Shown here in pieces: positions 24,285-31,736 of a stretch of DNA of 32,635 nt. How positions within the stretch are numbered: the stretch's first letter is position 1; each line of letters starts with the position of its first letter. Origin of the DNA: SZUA-365 sp964635845 (GTDB lineage Bacteria; Bacteroidota; Ignavibacteria; SZUA-365); contig CAZWNO010000038.1 of NCBI GenBank assembly GCA_964635845.1, positions 1 to 32,635 on the forward strand, written 5' to 3'. The notes under the pieces were generated by a model. The model was not told the DNA's origin and made no database searches. It saw only the letters and a list, made by a program, of their open reading frames with translations. The position numbers and the translations under genes were made by a program.

Positions 24285-25772
24285 TCATTGCGCCTGCCTC
24301 TGCCGCACGCGCATCAGTTCTTCTATCTGGGTTTTCTTTCGCTGCATTTCCTTGTCCCGCAGGATGTCCCCGGTCGGTGTCCACTCGCGGACATCCGGGA
24401 ACATGACCGTCTCGAAATCGAGCCGGTGCGAGAACGTCCGTCCATGGTTGCGCCGGATACAGGCAAGCATCCCCGCGCTGAGCGTCCTGCCGGCCTCTGC
24501 TGTGATTTTCGCCGAATCGATACGGAAACTGTCGACCACCGCGTAGAGGAAGATGCGGTGCAGATCGCTGTTGGAGTAATCGTCCCGCTGCGCTATCTCG
24601 TGCCGGAACGCTCTTGCGTTGACGAATCGACGGTTGCGGAGATCTTCCAGCGGGCCCGTCCCGACACCTTCTTCCTTCAGTTTCTGCATCACCGAACGGG
24701 ATAACTCGTACGGCGCGGGATCGATCACCCGCTGCTCGAACACGTTCTGCACGATGAAGAGCATCACGAACGCGAGGATGCCCGCGGTGAGCGGCGCGAC
24801 GATCCAGCCGATGCAGATTTTTCCAAGCACCCTGAAATCGACCGACTGCGGGTCCTTCGCCAGGCCGACGCCGATGACGGCGCCGATGAAGACCTGCGTC
24901 GCGGAAAGCGGGACGAGCGGGATCGACGGAAGGGAGAGTTCGAGCAGCAGGGTCTCCAGGCTCTGCGAGGTGAACAGGAAGAGCACGACGAACTCCGACA
25001 GCACCACGGCGAAACCGGTGATGGGCGAGATCTTGAACAGGTCCGATCCGACGGTCTTCATGACCTTGTGCCCGTAGGTGTAGATGCCGACGGCGATGGC
25101 CGCCCCGCCGAGCAGGAAGAGCAGCTGCGCACCCGAGACGTGGATCATGTCGGCGAGAACCACGCCGCGGACCGGCGCCGCCTGCACGAACATTCCCATG
25201 ACGTTGGCGATGTTGTTCGCCCCCATGGAATACGAGACGAGCGCGCCGACGATGATGAGCCCGACACGCGTATAGCTGTCGAGCAGCAGCATGTGGATCT
25301 TCCATTTCAGCACGGTGCGCTTGAGCGCCTTGAAGATCAGGAAACTGAACACGCCGGCGATCAGCGGACTGACCAGCCAGCTTCCGACGATCCTGGACAG
25401 CGAAAGCATGTCCGTCGGCGAACCCGTGAAGAGATTCCAGGCGATGATCGCGCCGACCACAGCCTGCGTCGCGGAGACGGGAATCTTGACCCGGGTCATC
25501 CATGTGACCGCGAGTCCGACCGCCAGCGCCGCGGTGAAGCTGCCCGCGATCGCGTTGATCCCGCCGAGATCCGTGAGCGTGTTCGTCGTCCCCGCGCCGC
25601 TCAGCACCGATCCTGCGATCACGCAGGCCCCAGCGACGAGCGCCGCCACCCTGAACCGGACCATCTTCGACGACACGGCCGTGCCGAACAGCGTCACCGC
25701 GTTGTTGGCGCCGAGCGACCAGCCGAGAAACAATCCGCTGGAGATGAACAGCCAGAAGGACGCGTCGACCAC
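24285..25772 (-). CDS. pit: PiT-family inorganic phosphate transporter
   Basis: The 495-residue membrane protein shows the duplicated PiT signature: GANNAVTLFGTAVSS (21-35) and GANNIANVMG (184-193), plus paired PVSATQAVVGAI (98-109) and PLSATQVFIGAVIGVGLAKD (288-307). It moves inorganic phosphate (as a metal-phosphate complex or with an ion) across the inner membrane. About ten to twelve helices run to residue 345; the last 150 residues are a charged cytosolic extension of unknown role, longer than in short PiT proteins. I choose GTG at 25772, which shares one base with the DUF47 stop (TAGTG) and has AGAGG eight bases upstream. The first in-frame ATG would remove the essential first motif. 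The DUF47 gene just before it is the usual PiT partner. Confidence 0.92.
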   Translation of the reverse strand: MVDASFWLFISSGLFLGWSLGANNAVTLFGTAVSSKMVRFRVAALVAGACVIAGSVLSGAGTTNTLTDLGGINAIAGSFTAALAVGLAVTWMTRVKIPVSATQAVVGAIIAWNLFTGSPTDMLSLSRIVGSWLVSPLIAGVFSFLIFKALKRTVLKWKIHMLLLDSYTRVGLIIVGALVSYSMGANNIANVMGMFVQAAPVRGVVLADMIHVSGAQLLFLLGGAAIAVGIYTYGHKVMKTVGSDLFKISPITGFAVVLSEFVVLFLFTSQSLETLLLELSLPSIPLVPLSATQVFIGAVIGVGLAKDPQSVDFRVLGKICIGWIVAPLTAGILAFVMLFIVQNVFEQRVIDPAPYELSRSVMQKLKEEGVGTGPLEDLRNRRFVNARAFRHEIAQRDDYSNSDLHRIFLYAVVDSFRIDSAKITAEAGRTLSAGMLACIRRNHGRTFSHRLDFETVMFPDVREWTPTGDILRDKEMQRKKTQIEELMRVRQRQAQ

Positions 25773-26416
25773 TATTCGAACCTCTTGATAGCCGCGATGG
25801 CCAGGCGGTCGCAGACATCTTCCGATTCCTCCGCGATCCGCTCGATATGGAATGTGAAGTACCTGATATGGATTTTCAAACTCAGCTGACGGTCGTCGCG
25901 AAAGACCGTGCGCTTGATTTTCTCCGCGGTCTTGTTCGCTTCCTTCTTGAAGAACTGCACCTTGTTCACATGATCGCGCACCGCGTCGATGTTCTTGAAG
26001 TATGCGCGGATGGCGCCGACTGTATGTTCGAGACAGGCGATCGAACTGTCCGATATGTCCAGGAATTCCTGGCGTAGCGAGGCGTCGATCTTCGGGATCT
26101 CGACCGAGAATTCCAGCAGTGTCTCGGTCGTGTGGTTGAGCACCTTGTCGCAGCTCTCGAGCAGCCCCAGCACGTCGCCGCGCGATTCCGGAATCAGCGT
26201 CCGCGAATACAGTTTCATCTCGATATTCCTCCGGAGATCGTCCGCCTGCGCCTCGATCGCGCGAAGCTCCGTCAGGTAGCTCTCGAACGAATCCATCTGG
26301 CTGTCCAGATAGCATTTGATCCCCTGCCGGAACACGAGTCCGCCCTTGACGACGAGGTCGAGGTAGGCGTCGATCTGGAATTCGAGCTTGGCCGTTTTTT
26401 TAAAGAACATTGACAT
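25772..26416 (-). CDS. DUF47/PhoU-like PiT accessory protein
   Basis: The 214-residue, all-helical, signal-less protein matches DUF47 (PhoU-like) proteins that are encoded next to PiT transporters and are thought to regulate them. It starts MSMFFKKTAKLEFQIDAYLD and has the family-typical EAQADDLRRNIEMKLYS segment at about 54-70, with E-x2-A-D for metal-phosphate-cluster-like binding in PhoU relatives. It lacks membrane helices and acts in the cytoplasm. Its stop overlaps the PiT start by one base, indicating coupled translation. A second ATG two codons in (26410) is equally possible. Confidence 0.88.
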   Translation of the reverse strand: MSMFFKKTAKLEFQIDAYLDLVVKGGLVFRQGIKCYLDSQMDSFESYLTELRAIEAQADDLRRNIEMKLYSRTLIPESRGDVLGLLESCDKVLNHTTETLLEFSVEIPKIDASLRQEFLDISDSSIACLEHTVGAIRAYFKNIDAVRDHVNKVQFFKKEANKTAEKIKRTVFRDDRQLSLKIHIRYFTFHIERIAEESEDVCDRLAIAAIKRFE

Positions 26417-26430
26417 ATGATTCTCTCATT

Positions 26431-28026
26431 CTAGAAAATGCCGAAGACGCCGTGCGGCGTGATGCCGAGAAAGCGGAACCACGTCTCTCCCGCGGCGATC
26501 ATCACCAGCCAGGAGATCACCATCATCGTGAATCCGTACTTGAAGCTGTCCGCCAGGCTGTACTGGTCGGTCTCGTAGAGCAGGGCCGCGGGCTTGCTGT
26601 TGAACGGGAGCACGTACACGTGCTCGATCATGAAGGCGACCGGCAGCGCGAGACTGAGCACGTCGAAGCCGAACCTGTTCGCGACCCCGATGGCGATCGG
26701 GATGAAGATCATGGCGCGCATGGTCTTGGACTGAAACAGGAGCGCGCTGAAGAGCATGACACCGGTCAGCAGCAGGTACAGCACCCAGAAGTGCGTCGTG
26801 TCGCCGATGCCGAGTCGGTCGAAGAACGCGTTCACGCTGATCGACGCGAGATCGGTGACATCGAGCCCGGCACCGATCGTGTAAGCGCCGGCGGAAAAGA
26901 GCATCAGGTGCCACGGGATATCCACCTCGTTCCACTGCACGATGCCGTACTTCGGCAGCAGCGCGACGATCGCGCCGACGAAGGCCACGGCGGTGGGACT
27001 GATGCCGTGCAGCGAATCGGTCGCCCAGAATCCGAGAATCAGCACGAAGATCACCGCGGACTTGATTTCCAGCCTGCTCAGCGGACCGAGTTTCACGTAC
27101 TCTTCGCGCAAGCGGGCCATGCCGCCCTCGATCCGGGGCAGGCGTTCCTGCGGCGCGAGCGGAAAACAGATCTTCATGGCAACGATGTACCCGATCAGCA
27201 TCAATCCCAGCACGACGGGGAGCATCGCGAACATCCAGTCGGCGAAGTACACGTTCCCGCCGATCGCTCCTCCGATCAGCGCCACCGCAAGCAGATTCGC
27301 TCCGGATCCGGTCATGAAGGCCCCGGCGCCGATATTGATGTTGAGCAGATTCTGGAGCACGATGCTCCGCCCGAAATTATTACGGTCCGCTCCCCCCTGC
27401 GCCCCGTAGATGGCGGCGATCACCATGAAGATCGGCAGCAGGATGGCGGCCTTCGCCGTCGTCGCCGAAACGAAGGCGGAGAGGATCAGGTTGATCACGA
27501 TGAACGTGATGAAGATCGTGCTGGAGTTTTTCCCGAAGCGGAGTATCAGCCACAGTGCGAAGCGCTTCGCCAGTCCTGTCACGACGAGCATGCTCGCCAG
27601 CACGAACGACATGATGTTCAGCCACATCACCGGATGGCCCAACTGTGCGTATGCCGTCTTCTCCGAGAGCACGCCGGTCAGCACCAGTGCGATGATCAGC
27701 ATCAGAGAAGTCAGGTAGCTCGGGATTGCCTGCGTGATCCAGAGGATGATCGACGCCGCGAAGATGGCGAGGACGAATTCGTTGTTGCGAATGAAGCGCT
27801 GCACCCCGACTTCCTCGAAGGCCTTCTTCGCGGCCGGGGTGACAACGTCGGACGCGTCGACGGAGTGGAGGAATGGAAGCTCGATCACGAAGGCGAAGAG
27901 GATGAACGCGGTCAGCGCGAGGAAGGGCCCCGCTATGGCGAGCCATTTTTCTACCGCCCCCTTCTCGCGTTTGGGGAGCCGTTCGATCCGGTACTGACTC
28001 ATATCGAGCGGGTCGTGGAGCGTCAT
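26431..28026 (-). CDS. SLC13/DASS-family anion transporter with altered substrate motifs
   Basis: The 531-residue protein has about eleven to twelve membrane helices and the two-fold layout of the divalent anion/sodium symporter family (SLC13, VcINDY), which carries dicarboxylates, sulfate or, in yeast Pho87/Pho90/Pho91, phosphate. The two re-entrant hairpins normally carry Ser-Asn-Thr. Here the first reads SAT (187-189, in AFVSATTAKAAILLPI) and the second SKT (433-435, in LFQSKTMRAMIFIPI). TGSGANLLAV (239-248) and LPFNSKPAALLY (473-484) lie at the partner loops. Loss of both Asn side chains suggests a substrate other than dicarboxylate. It lies 14 nt before the DUF47 gene. ATG at 28026 is chosen; ATG at 28002 (MSQYRIERLP) is a fair alternative, neither with a clear ribosome site. 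Confidence 0.85.
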   Translation of the reverse strand: MTLHDPLDMSQYRIERLPKREKGAVEKWLAIAGPFLALTAFILFAFVIELPFLHSVDASDVVTPAAKKAFEEVGVQRFIRNNEFVLAIFAASIILWITQAIPSYLTSLMLIIALVLTGVLSEKTAYAQLGHPVMWLNIMSFVLASMLVVTGLAKRFALWLILRFGKNSSTIFITFIVINLILSAFVSATTAKAAILLPIFMVIAAIYGAQGGADRNNFGRSIVLQNLLNINIGAGAFMTGSGANLLAVALIGGAIGGNVYFADWMFAMLPVVLGLMLIGYIVAMKICFPLAPQERLPRIEGGMARLREEYVKLGPLSRLEIKSAVIFVLILGFWATDSLHGISPTAVAFVGAIVALLPKYGIVQWNEVDIPWHLMLFSAGAYTIGAGLDVTDLASISVNAFFDRLGIGDTTHFWVLYLLLTGVMLFSALLFQSKTMRAMIFIPIAIGVANRFGFDVLSLALPVAFMIEHVYVLPFNSKPAALLYETDQYSLADSFKYGFTMMVISWLVMIAAGETWFRFLGITPHGVFGIF

Positions 28027-28077
28027 GATCGTCTCGATGTTGTGGCCGATGCGATGATCTTCATTACAGGACGCGCG

Positions 28078-28545
28078 TCACCAGCGCGTGAATGGATTCT
28101 TCATGAGCATGGAATTATAATAGCGCACATCGCCGGTCACCTCTTCTCCGAGCCATGCGGGTTTCTCGAAGCCTTCGTGTTCCTCGTCGAGTTCGAGTTC
28201 CGCGACGACCAGTCCCTCGTTCTCGCCGTGGAACTCGTCGACCTCGTAGGTATGCGGACCAGCCTTCACGAGATACCGGGTCTTGTCGATCACCCCCGGT
28301 TCGCAGATCTTCAGCAGCTCCTCGATCTCGCCGACCGGAACCTCCCGCTCCCACTCGTAGCGGCTGGCGCCGGAGTCGTTGCCGATGCCCTTGATCGTGA
28401 TATACCCTTTGTCGCCCTTGATGCGGACGCGCACCGTGCGCTCCGGCACGGAACACAGGTACCCCTGCACGATGCGTGTCTCCCTCGAGGCGGAGGATTT
28501 GAAGTCCCCTTTCACCAGGAATTTGCGTTCGATCTCTCTGCCCAT
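28078..28545 (-). CDS. CYTH-domain protein, probable inorganic triphosphatase/polyphosphate-related enzyme
   Basis: The 155-residue protein is a single CYTH (triphosphate tunnel metalloenzyme) domain. It opens MGREIERKFLV, the signature E-x-E-x-K (Glu4, Glu6, Lys8). It continues with RVRIKGDKGYITIKG (38-52), EWEREVP (64-70), DKTRYLV (86-92), YEVDEFHGENEGLVVAELEL (98-117) and the end ARG/TRP tail KNPFTRW. Similar bacterial proteins hydrolyse tripolyphosphate; a few are adenylate cyclases. A strong GGAG site precedes the ATG. It lies 9 nt after the CYTH-like gene and 51 nt before the DASS carrier gene, fitting a role in phosphate or polyphosphate handling. Confidence 0.9.
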   Translation of the reverse strand: MGREIERKFLVKGDFKSSASRETRIVQGYLCSVPERTVRVRIKGDKGYITIKGIGNDSGASRYEWEREVPVGEIEELLKICEPGVIDKTRYLVKAGPHTYEVDEFHGENEGLVVAELELDEEHEGFEKPAWLGEEVTGDVRYYNSMLMKNPFTRW

Positions 28546-28554
28546 GCGTTTCTC

Positions 28555-29139
28555 CTACTTCATGCCGACGAGGTTCTTCAGACCGCGCAGGTAGTTGATG
28601 TTCGGAAAACTGTCGAGTCCCAGGTCCCTCACTGTCTGTATGACCATTCGGGGATCCTCCATTTCCACCGCCGCCGTCTTGATCCATGTGTCGTCGACTT
28701 TCACCTCCGCGATCTCGACCGTGCACGAGTTGATCGTGAATCCGGTGCGTTTCTTGAAGACGTTCACCGGCCGCAGCAGCGACGATGGCCGGATGAGTTC
28801 GTCGAGATACTGGTCGAAGGAATACTCTCCGCGCCGGAACAGCGGCGGGCTGACGCGAAAACACTTGAAAACCTTCTCGATCTCCGCGACGGGAAGCGGG
28901 AAGGCGCCTTTCATGATCGGCATCCAGAGTTCAAGCCGGTCCTCGTTGACCTGCTGGAGGGTCTTGATGTCCATCAGGCCGTCGCGCACCTTCGTGTTGT
29001 CCATGCTCACCTCGGAGAGAATGTACACTTCCGCGCTCTCCCTGGTCTTGCTTTCGGGATGCTCCCTGATTCTCGTTTCCGCGCGCTTCAGATCGTTCGT
29101 GAAGGTTCTCCATTCCCACCGCGGTATGATTTCTGACAT
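28555..29139 (-). CDS. CYTH-like (triphosphate tunnel fold) protein, first gene of the operon
   Basis: The 194-residue signal-less protein is not clearly named but looks like a divergent triphosphate tunnel protein. PRWEWRTF opens it, VRDGLMDIKTL at about 50-60 resembles the CYTH R-x-R...K strand pair, FKKRTGFTINSCTVEIAEV (about 127-145) resembles a catalytic Arg-bearing strand, and TAAVEMEDP (153-161) resembles the paired acidic strand. The exact E-x-E-x-K start is degenerate (W-E-W-R). Being tandem with a clear CYTH protein supports the assignment. It could form a heteromer with it or be a specialised relative like the VTC polymerase domain, but no polymerase claim is supported. A strong GAGGAGG site sits before the ATG. 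Confidence 0.6.
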   Translation of the reverse strand: MSEIIPRWEWRTFTNDLKRAETRIREHPESKTRESAEVYILSEVSMDNTKVRDGLMDIKTLQQVNEDRLELWMPIMKGAFPLPVAEIEKVFKCFRVSPPLFRRGEYSFDQYLDELIRPSSLLRPVNVFKKRTGFTINSCTVEIAEVKVDDTWIKTAAVEMEDPRMVIQTVRDLGLDSFPNINYLRGLKNLVGMK

Positions 29140-29180
29140 GCTGCCTCCTCTCTGTTGAATGTGCCTGTCGGCTGAAACAG

Positions 29181-29196
29181 GTCAATAATTATGCCA
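29181..29196 (-). promoter_or_regulatory. Possible sigma54 promoter of the nine-gene operon
   Basis: On the minus strand TGGCATAATTATTGAC fits the -24/-12 pattern TGGCAC-N5-TTGC: TGGCAT (5 of 6), five bases, TTGA (3 of 4). The GG is followed after exactly ten bases by GA where GC is the rule. Expected start near 29170 leaves a leader of about 30 nt with a GGAGG site. The divergent genes encode a sigma54-type activator. The GC-to-GA change is the main weakness; a sigma70-type CATAAT in the same place is an alternative. Confidence 0.45.
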
Positions 29197-29246
29197 CAAA
29201 CAGCCCCCCGCTTTCGCCGCGTATATCGATATTTGGAGAAATGGAG

Positions 29247-29253
29247 TATCTTG
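29247..29253 (+). promoter_or_regulatory. Possible -7/-10 element TATCTTG for the sensor operon
   Basis: TATCTTG lies about 90 nt upstream of the ATG at 29339 and matches the element before the envelope protein gene at 3912-3918. The expected start near 29260 would place the inverted repeat 29258-29290 in the leader or over the start, allowing feedback control. Confidence 0.4.
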
Positions 29254-29257
29254 GAAT

Positions 29258-29290
29258 GACGAAAAATGGTCATGACGACGGTTTTTCGTC
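29258..29290. promoter_or_regulatory. Inverted repeat, candidate enhancer site for the divergent NtrC-type activator
   Basis: GACGAAAAA (29258-29266) and TTTTTCGTC (29282-29290) are perfect reverse complements separated by 15 nt. The spacer contains the palindrome GTCATGAC (29269-29276). It lies roughly 90-120 bp upstream of the predicted sigma54-type start of the minus-strand operon, where NtrC-family activators usually bind, and just after the TATCTTG element of the plus-strand operon. Confidence 0.5.
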
Positions 29291-29338
29291 GCCACTGCAT
29301 CGAGCGACCAAAGGACTTCACAGGGCACGGATTCTGAA

Positions 29339-30256
29339 ATGCTGACCAGGCGCACCATCGTGCTGGGCATGCTCGCACTGACCGTTCTCTCCGCGGTTTT
29401 CACCTGGTATTTCTACCGCTTCGCCCTCGACATCGAGGGAGTGGTCGAGACCGCGGGAGATGAGCCATTCGTCGACTCTTCGGCCGCCGCCAAGCCGGTG
29501 GTGTACATCAGCGTGATATCGCGCTATCCGCCAAACGTCATCAACAGCGGGTATCAGCCGATGCTGGACTACATGACCTCGCGCACCGCCTACCGCTTCG
29601 AGCTGAAGCTGTGCACGGACTACTACCAGGCGGTCGACATGCTGTTGCGCAAGGAAGCGGCGGCCGCGTTTCTCGGATCCTACGTCTACATCAGGGCGCG
29701 CGAGGAACACGGGGTCATCCCGATACTCAAGCCGCTGAACAGAAGCGGCAAGCCGTACTCGCGGTCGGTGCTCTTCACCGGCAGCGCGACGGATATCTAC
29801 AGCATCCGGGATCTGAAGGGAAAACGGCTCGCCCTGCCTTCCGAGGAATCCTATTCCTCGAACTGGCTCCTGCACTACGAATTCCGCAGGAACAACATCC
29901 GTCCGTCGGAACTCGCGGAGATCAGGAATTTCCCGCATCACCAGGGCGTGATCCAGCAGGTGACGGCGGGGAACTTCGATGCCGGCGTCACGCGGGAGCA
30001 CCTGATCAGGAAGATTCAGAGCAGGAATATCCGCATACTTCTGTACTCCGATCCCTTCCCGACGAGCCCCATCGTCGTCGCGCGCGACCATTCCCCTGAT
30101 GTCGTCCGCGCGATCAAGGAAGCACTGCTCGCGGTCGGGCGCGACGGCCGGGACCGCGCGACGGTGACTCGCGGGTGGGATCAAGAGTTCATCCATGGTT
30201 TCGTCGAAGCGACGGACGGGGATTACGACGCGGTCCGCGCAATCGCGCAGCGGTGA
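29339..30256 (+). CDS. PhnD-like membrane-anchored phosphate/phosphonate-type binding protein
   Basis: The 305-residue protein has an N-terminal membrane anchor (residues 7-25, VLGMLALTVLSAVFTWYFY) with no clear cleavage site, then a periplasmic binding domain of the PhnD-like (PF12974) type. It shows VVYISVISRYPPNVINSGYQ (the first strand), YYQAVDMLLRKEAAAAFLGS, DLKGKRLALPSEES with a Ser-rich anion-binding-type turn, and HQGVIQQVTAGNFDAGV. PhnD relatives bind phosphonate, phosphite or phosphate for ABC transport, but no permease or ATPase is near. Instead the gene is followed after seven bases by a histidine kinase gene, so it is more likely the input module of the kinase. No strong ribosome site; ATG chosen by the anchor position. 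Confidence 0.82.
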   Translation: MLTRRTIVLGMLALTVLSAVFTWYFYRFALDIEGVVETAGDEPFVDSSAAAKPVVYISVISRYPPNVINSGYQPMLDYMTSRTAYRFELKLCTDYYQAVDMLLRKEAAAAFLGSYVYIRAREEHGVIPILKPLNRSGKPYSRSVLFTGSATDIYSIRDLKGKRLALPSEESYSSNWLLHYEFRRNNIRPSELAEIRNFPHHQGVIQQVTAGNFDAGVTREHLIRKIQSRNIRILLYSDPFPTSPIVVARDHSPDVVRAIKEALLAVGRDGRDRATVTRGWDQEFIHGFVEATDGDYDAVRAIAQR

Positions 30257-30263
30257 GAAACGC

Positions 30264-31736
30264 ATGCTGAATATCCGCACCCATATACGCACCCGCATCC
30301 TCGTGCTCACCGGCACGGTGATCGTCATGCTGATGCTGGCGATCTCGTTCATTCTCCTGATCAAGTGGCGGGAACTGATCATCAGCAACCAGTCCGAGAA
30401 CGCGGTCTCCATCACCCGCACATTCTCCGTCACGGTCATCGACGCGATCATTTTCGAGGAGCAGTCGCTGTACCGGAAGGAGAACGTGCTCGAGACCTAC
30501 GTCGAAAACTTCATCGCGCGCCTCGGCAACGTGCACTACGCAGCCATCTTCGACAGCACCGGTGCGCCCGTCGTGCAGCTCAGCGGCCATCCGCGCTACG
30601 ATCCCTCGCTCCCGGTCGTCGCGCGCCCCGGCGCCGGATCCGCCCGGGAGGTGCGCATCTTCGAGCACGCGCAGTTCGGCTGGACCATGGAGGTGCGTCA
30701 GCCGCTGATCTTCTTCGGGAGGCAATGGGGCTTCGCGACGATCGGCTTCGAGGCGCAGCCGCTCCGCGACGAGATCCGGAGCGTGTTCTTCCTGCTCCTG
30801 ATCTCGACCGTCGTCATAACCCTCGCGGTGCTGCTGATACTGTACGTGCTGATCACCCGCATGACCGCATCCATCGAGGAGCTTGTGCGCGCGATCGATA
30901 CGATCGACTTCCACTCCGACACGAGGATCGATCTCGCGGAGCAAAAGGACGAGATTGGATTTTTCTTCCAGCATTTCAGGCTGCTGCAGGATCGGCTGGA
31001 GACATCGCGACAGGCGTTGGAGCGGGCGCAGCGGCAGATTTACCAGGCGGAGAAACTCGCGTCCATCGGGCGACTCGCCTCGGGCGTCGCGCACCAGGTC
31101 AACAATCCCCTCAACGGCATCAAGTCCTGCCTGTACGCCATGCAGCAGGCGCCCCTGAGCGCGGAGCGGACACGGGAGTACCTGCAGCTGATCAACGAGG
31201 GGATCGACGACATCGAGACCGTCGTGCGCAAGCTCCTCGACTACGCGCGGCAGCAATCGACCTCCGAAAGCCGCATCGACATCAACGACGCGATCCGCAA
31301 GGTGATCGGGCTATTCGAACTCCGGCTGAAGGAGAAGAACATCGAGATCCGTCTCGAGCTCGCGAAGGAGATCCACCCGGTCCGCATCGATTATCACCTC
31401 TTCCAGGAAGTCGTGATGAACCTGATCCTCAACAGCGCCGACGCGATCGAGCGCACCGGCGCGATCGGCATCACCACCGGTGACGACGGCGCGTCGCGCG
31501 TGTTCATGGAGATCCGGGACAACGGGACCGGCATATCTCCTGATATCATGGAGCATATCTTCGAGCCGTTCTTCACGACCAAGGACGTCGGCATCGGCAC
31601 GGGACTCGGGCTCTCCGTCTGCATGGGGATCATCGAATCGCACGGCGGCCGCATCGACGTCCGCAGCACACCCGATATCGAAACCGTATTCAGAATCGCA
31701 TTGCCCGCCGATGAAAACGAAACTGCTGATCATTGA
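30264..31736 (+). CDS. Sensor histidine kinase
   Basis: The 490-residue protein has helix 1 at about 12-33, a periplasmic sensor region (about 40-172), helix 2 at 173-198, a HAMP-like linker, then the HisKA and HATPase_c domains. His277 lies in GVAHQVNNPLNGI, the N box is NLILNSADA (386-394), with DNGTGIS (419-425), FEPFFTTK (433-440) and GTGLGLSV (445-452). It belongs to the NtrB/AtoS-like kinases that partner NtrC-type regulators. It should phosphorylate the regulator encoded next, whose start overlaps its end by 26 bases. The ATG at 30264, seven bases after the PhnD-like stop, is chosen over an upstream in-frame ATG at 30195 that would overlap that gene by 62 bases. Confidence 0.93.
   Translation: MLNIRTHIRTRILVLTGTVIVMLMLAISFILLIKWRELIISNQSENAVSITRTFSVTVIDAIIFEEQSLYRKENVLETYVENFIARLGNVHYAAIFDSTGAPVVQLSGHPRYDPSLPVVARPGAGSAREVRIFEHAQFGWTMEVRQPLIFFGRQWGFATIGFEAQPLRDEIRSVFFLLLISTVVITLAVLLILYVLITRMTASIEELVRAIDTIDFHSDTRIDLAEQKDEIGFFFQHFRLLQDRLETSRQALERAQRQIYQAEKLASIGRLASGVAHQVNNPLNGIKSCLYAMQQAPLSAERTREYLQLINEGIDDIETVVRKLLDYARQQSTSESRIDINDAIRKVIGLFELRLKEKNIEIRLELAKEIHPVRIDYHLFQEVVMNLILNSADAIERTGAIGITTGDDGASRVFMEIRDNGTGISPDIMEHIFEPFFTTKDVGIGTGLGLSVCMGIIESHGGRIDVRSTPDIETVFRIALPADENETADH

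Noticed and set aside
26410..29136. 908-codon plus-strand frame opposite the DASS and CYTH genes
   Set aside because: It spans three real genes and their spacers on the other strand, and is rich in Arg, His and Asp without any motif.
29224..29260. Sigma54 promoter for the plus-strand sensor operon
   Set aside because: No GG-N10-GC pair was found in this direction; the only GG/GC-like spacing lacks the -12 element.
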